Shown: positions 6,254 through 7,351 of the stretch, piece by piece
Layout of the letters: the number at the start of each line of letters is the position of its first letter
How positions within the stretch are numbered: the stretch's first letter is position 1
Assembly (NCBI GenBank): GCA_003448025.1
Contig: DLXL01000203.1
Coordinates: 402 to 7,752 of the forward strand
Source of the DNA: Saprospirales bacterium
GTDB lineage: Bacteria > Bacteroidota > Bacteroidia > Chitinophagales > Saprospiraceae
DNA length: 7,351 nt
Reading direction: 5' to 3'
The notes under the pieces: model-generated
Seen by the model: the letters and a program-made list of their open reading frames with translations, nothing else
Databases searched by the model: none
Told to the model about the DNA's origin: nothing
Made by a program: the position numbers and the translations under genes

Positions 6254-6274
6254 TCCCGGAATGATTTTCCGGGA
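6254..6274 (+). repeat. Palindromic repeat array, inverted core
   Basis: A perfect 8-bp hairpin TCCCGGAA / TTCCGGGA with loop TGATT. Bases 6256-6272 are the exact reverse complement of 6222-6238 in copy 1 and differ at one base from the complement of the matching part of copy 2. It can therefore fold alone or pair with either flanking copy. Confidence 0.8.
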
Positions 6275-6282
6275 AAAACCTA

Positions 6283-6325
6283 ATAAAAAGCATTGCCGGA
6301 ATATCATTCCGGCGTACTTAGTCTG
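6283..6325 (+). repeat. Palindromic repeat array, direct copy 2, abutting dapA
   Basis: Second 43-base unit, with hairpin GCCGGAA (6295-6301) / TTCCGGC (6307-6313) and loop TATCA. It ends 3 nt before the dapA ATG, so the ribosome-landing region of dapA is made of repeat sequence. Confidence 0.8.
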
Positions 6326-6328
6326 ACC

Positions 6329-7219
6329 ATGAGTCTTATTCAAAAATTACGTGGAACGGGAGTAGCACTGGTCACTCCATTTAAAAACGGCGCTATCGAT
6401 TGGGAATCGCTGGAGCGTATCATTGAGCATGTTATTGCCGGCGGGGTAGAGTTTCTGGTAAGCCTTGGCACCACCGGAGAATCCAGCACTACTTCTGATG
6501 AAGAACACCGGCAGATCCTGGACTTTACCATTAAGATTAACCGTGGTCGCCTGCCGCTTATAGCAGGCGTATTTGGCGGCAATAACACTGCTGCCATGGT
6601 GGAAAAGATAAAAGGTTTTAATTTCGATGGTATTGATGCGCTGTTGTCGAGCAATCCGGCCTACAACAAACCCGGTCAGGAAGGCATATATCAGCACTAT
6701 ATGGCACTTGCCAATGCCTCGCCTCTTCCCATTATCATCTACAATGTACCCAGCCGCACTTCTTCCAATATGACGGCTGAAACCACCCTGCGTCTGGCAA
6801 ATGCCAGCAACAAGTTTATTGCTGTCAAGGAAGCTTCTGATGATATCTATCAGATCATGAAGATCATTAAAGGCCGGCCGGAGGATTTTCTGGTGTTGAG
6901 CGGCGATGATTTTATAACACTTCCGCTTATTGCTGCCGGCGGTGATGGGGTAGTGTCGGTCATTGCCAATACAGTACCCCGACCCTTTACCGACATGGTG
7001 CGCGCGGCCCTGCGGCAGGACCTGCCCAGCGCCCAGCGCCTGAATTTCAAATTGCTGGAGTTGTATAAACTGCTCTTTGCAGAGGGCAATCCGGTGGGGG
7101 TAAAAGCAGCGCTGGAACTTCAGGGACTCGGCAGTCGCGAGGTGCGTTTGCCCCTTGTGCCCATGACGGAGCAAGGGGTACACGCGATCATGGCGGAACT
7201 GGAGAAAGTGGAGCGCTGA
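6329..7219 (+). CDS. dapA: 4-hydroxy-tetrahydrodipicolinate synthase
   Basis: A 296-residue cytosolic TIM-barrel aldolase, the usual length. It condenses pyruvate with L-aspartate 4-semialdehyde, the first committed step to meso-diaminopimelate and lysine. Visible motifs are GVALVTPF (11-18); GTTGES (47-52) with the paired threonines T48/T49 that bind pyruvate; Y112 in NPAYNKP (second aromatic position of the proton relay); YNVPSRT (138-144) with catalytic Y138 and R143; AVKEAS with the Schiff-base lysine K167; and GGDGVVSV (204-211). All key residues are present, so it should be active. The tyrosine before Y112 in E. coli DapA is alanine here. The ATG at 6329 is chosen because MSLIQKLRGTG fits the family N-terminus; an in-frame TTG at 6293 lies inside the palindromic repeat. 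A KDPG- or sialate-type aldolase of the same fold is less likely given GTTGE and the full set of DapA residues. Confidence 0.95.
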   Translation: MSLIQKLRGTGVALVTPFKNGAIDWESLERIIEHVIAGGVEFLVSLGTTGESSTTSDEEHRQILDFTIKINRGRLPLIAGVFGGNNTAAMVEKIKGFNFDGIDALLSSNPAYNKPGQEGIYQHYMALANASPLPIIIYNVPSRTSSNMTAETTLRLANASNKFIAVKEASDDIYQIMKIIKGRPEDFLVLSGDDFITLPLIAAGGDGVVSVIANTVPRPFTDMVRAALRQDLPSAQRLNFKLLELYKLLFAEGNPVGVKAALELQGLGSREVRLPLVPMTEQGVHAIMAELEKVER

Positions 7220-7241
7220 TTTTTTTGAAAAAAATAAACTT

Positions 7242-7267
7242 CTGCTTCCAATACTCAGGGGAAGCAG
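7242..7267 (+). other. 8-bp inverted repeat between dapA and tRNA promoter
   Basis: CTGCTTCC (7242-7249) pairs with GGAAGCAG (7260-7267) around a 10-nt loop. It begins 22 nt after the dapA stop and ends exactly where the tRNA -7 element starts. It could be the dapA terminator, although no T-run follows (TATCTTTG), or an operator covering the -33 region. The AT-rich tract 7220-7235 (seven T, G, seven A, T) precedes it. Confidence 0.5.
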
Positions 7268-7275
7268 TATCTTTG
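7268..7275 (+). promoter_or_regulatory. -7 promoter element for tRNA-Leu
   Basis: TATCTTTG is a full match to TAnnTTTG, followed by CACCCG. It lies 39 nt before the tRNA 5' end, so transcription should start near 7281 with a 5' leader of about 34 nt. No consensus -33 TTG is seen at the right distance. Confidence 0.6.
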
Positions 7276-7314
7276 CACCCGCTTTTTGAATCCCTTCCCA
7301 GGGTAGAAGGCAAT

Positions 7315-7351
7315 GGCCACGTGGCGGAATTGGTAGACGCGCTACTTTGAG
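7315..7351 (+). tRNA. tRNA-Leu (anticodon GAG), 5' part, cut by window end
   Basis: The acceptor strand GGCCACG (7315-7321), T8-G9 and the Leu-type D arm GCGG-AATTGGTAGA-CGC follow the bacterial tRNA-Leu pattern closely. Aligned to E. coli tRNA-Leu, the anticodon stem strand is CTACT (7342-7346), then TT, and the last three bases (7349-7351) are GAG, which reads CUC/CUU codons. The variable arm, T arm and 3' acceptor strand are outside the window. Confidence 0.9.

Noticed and set aside
6209..6325. CRISPR array
   Set aside because: There are only two direct copies, with an inverted related copy between them instead of a unique spacer, and no cas genes.
6347..7183. Long minus-strand open frame (278 codons) opposite dapA
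   Set aside because: It is antisense to a fully convincing dapA, and the translation has no recognisable domain.
7220..7235. T7-G-A7 tract as an intrinsic terminator for dapA
   Set aside because: The arms leave no room for a loop and contain no G-C pairs; it is more like an AT-rich element upstream of the tRNA promoter.

Overview
The window looks like part of a Bacteroidota chromosome, probably from an environmental lineage near Saprospiria, Chitinophagia or Cytophagia. Four things support this. Two proteins end in a type IX secretion (Por) C-terminal sorting domain. There is a Bacteroidota-restricted DUF6913-like gene directly upstream of dapA. Several upstream regions carry the Bacteroidota -7 promoter element TAnnTTTG. 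Start codons have AT-rich upstream regions with no clear Shine-Dalgarno sequence. The species cannot be named from the sequence alone.

Layout, left to right. Positions 2-268 hold the 3' end of an ArfB-type ribosome-rescue peptidyl-tRNA hydrolase (+). A convergent spacer follows, with a long near-perfect inverted repeat (316-380). A GT-B, family-4-type glycosyltransferase (410-1537, -) comes next, transcribed away from a divergent promoter region (1538-1689). On the other side of that region, on the + strand, are two tandem paralogous secreted proteins of about 600 residues (1690-3498 and 3631-5436). Each has a signal peptide, four CHRD-like repeats and a type IX sorting domain, and each is followed by a strong intrinsic terminator. 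A well-formed promoter (5503-5534) then drives a leader of about 145 nt packed with repeat-like sequence, followed by a DUF6913-like gene (5685-6212) and dapA (6329-7219). The spacer between those two genes is almost entirely a set of related palindromes. The window closes with a tRNA promoter and the first 37 nt of a tRNA-Leu(GAG).

The genes do not form one pathway. Housekeeping genes (arfB, dapA, tRNA-Leu) flank an accessory cell-surface segment (glycosyltransferase plus two exported CHRD proteins). The strongest unusual signal is in the CHRD pair. Their last 498 nt differ at only 9 positions, while the 60 nt immediately upstream are about 73% identical and the N-terminal part about 70%. 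That is a sharp mosaic boundary, typical of gene conversion or recent recombination. The second is the palindrome array, which runs from the DUF6913 stop codon to 3 nt before the dapA start codon. I found no CRISPR array, transposase, phage gene or recognisable defence system.
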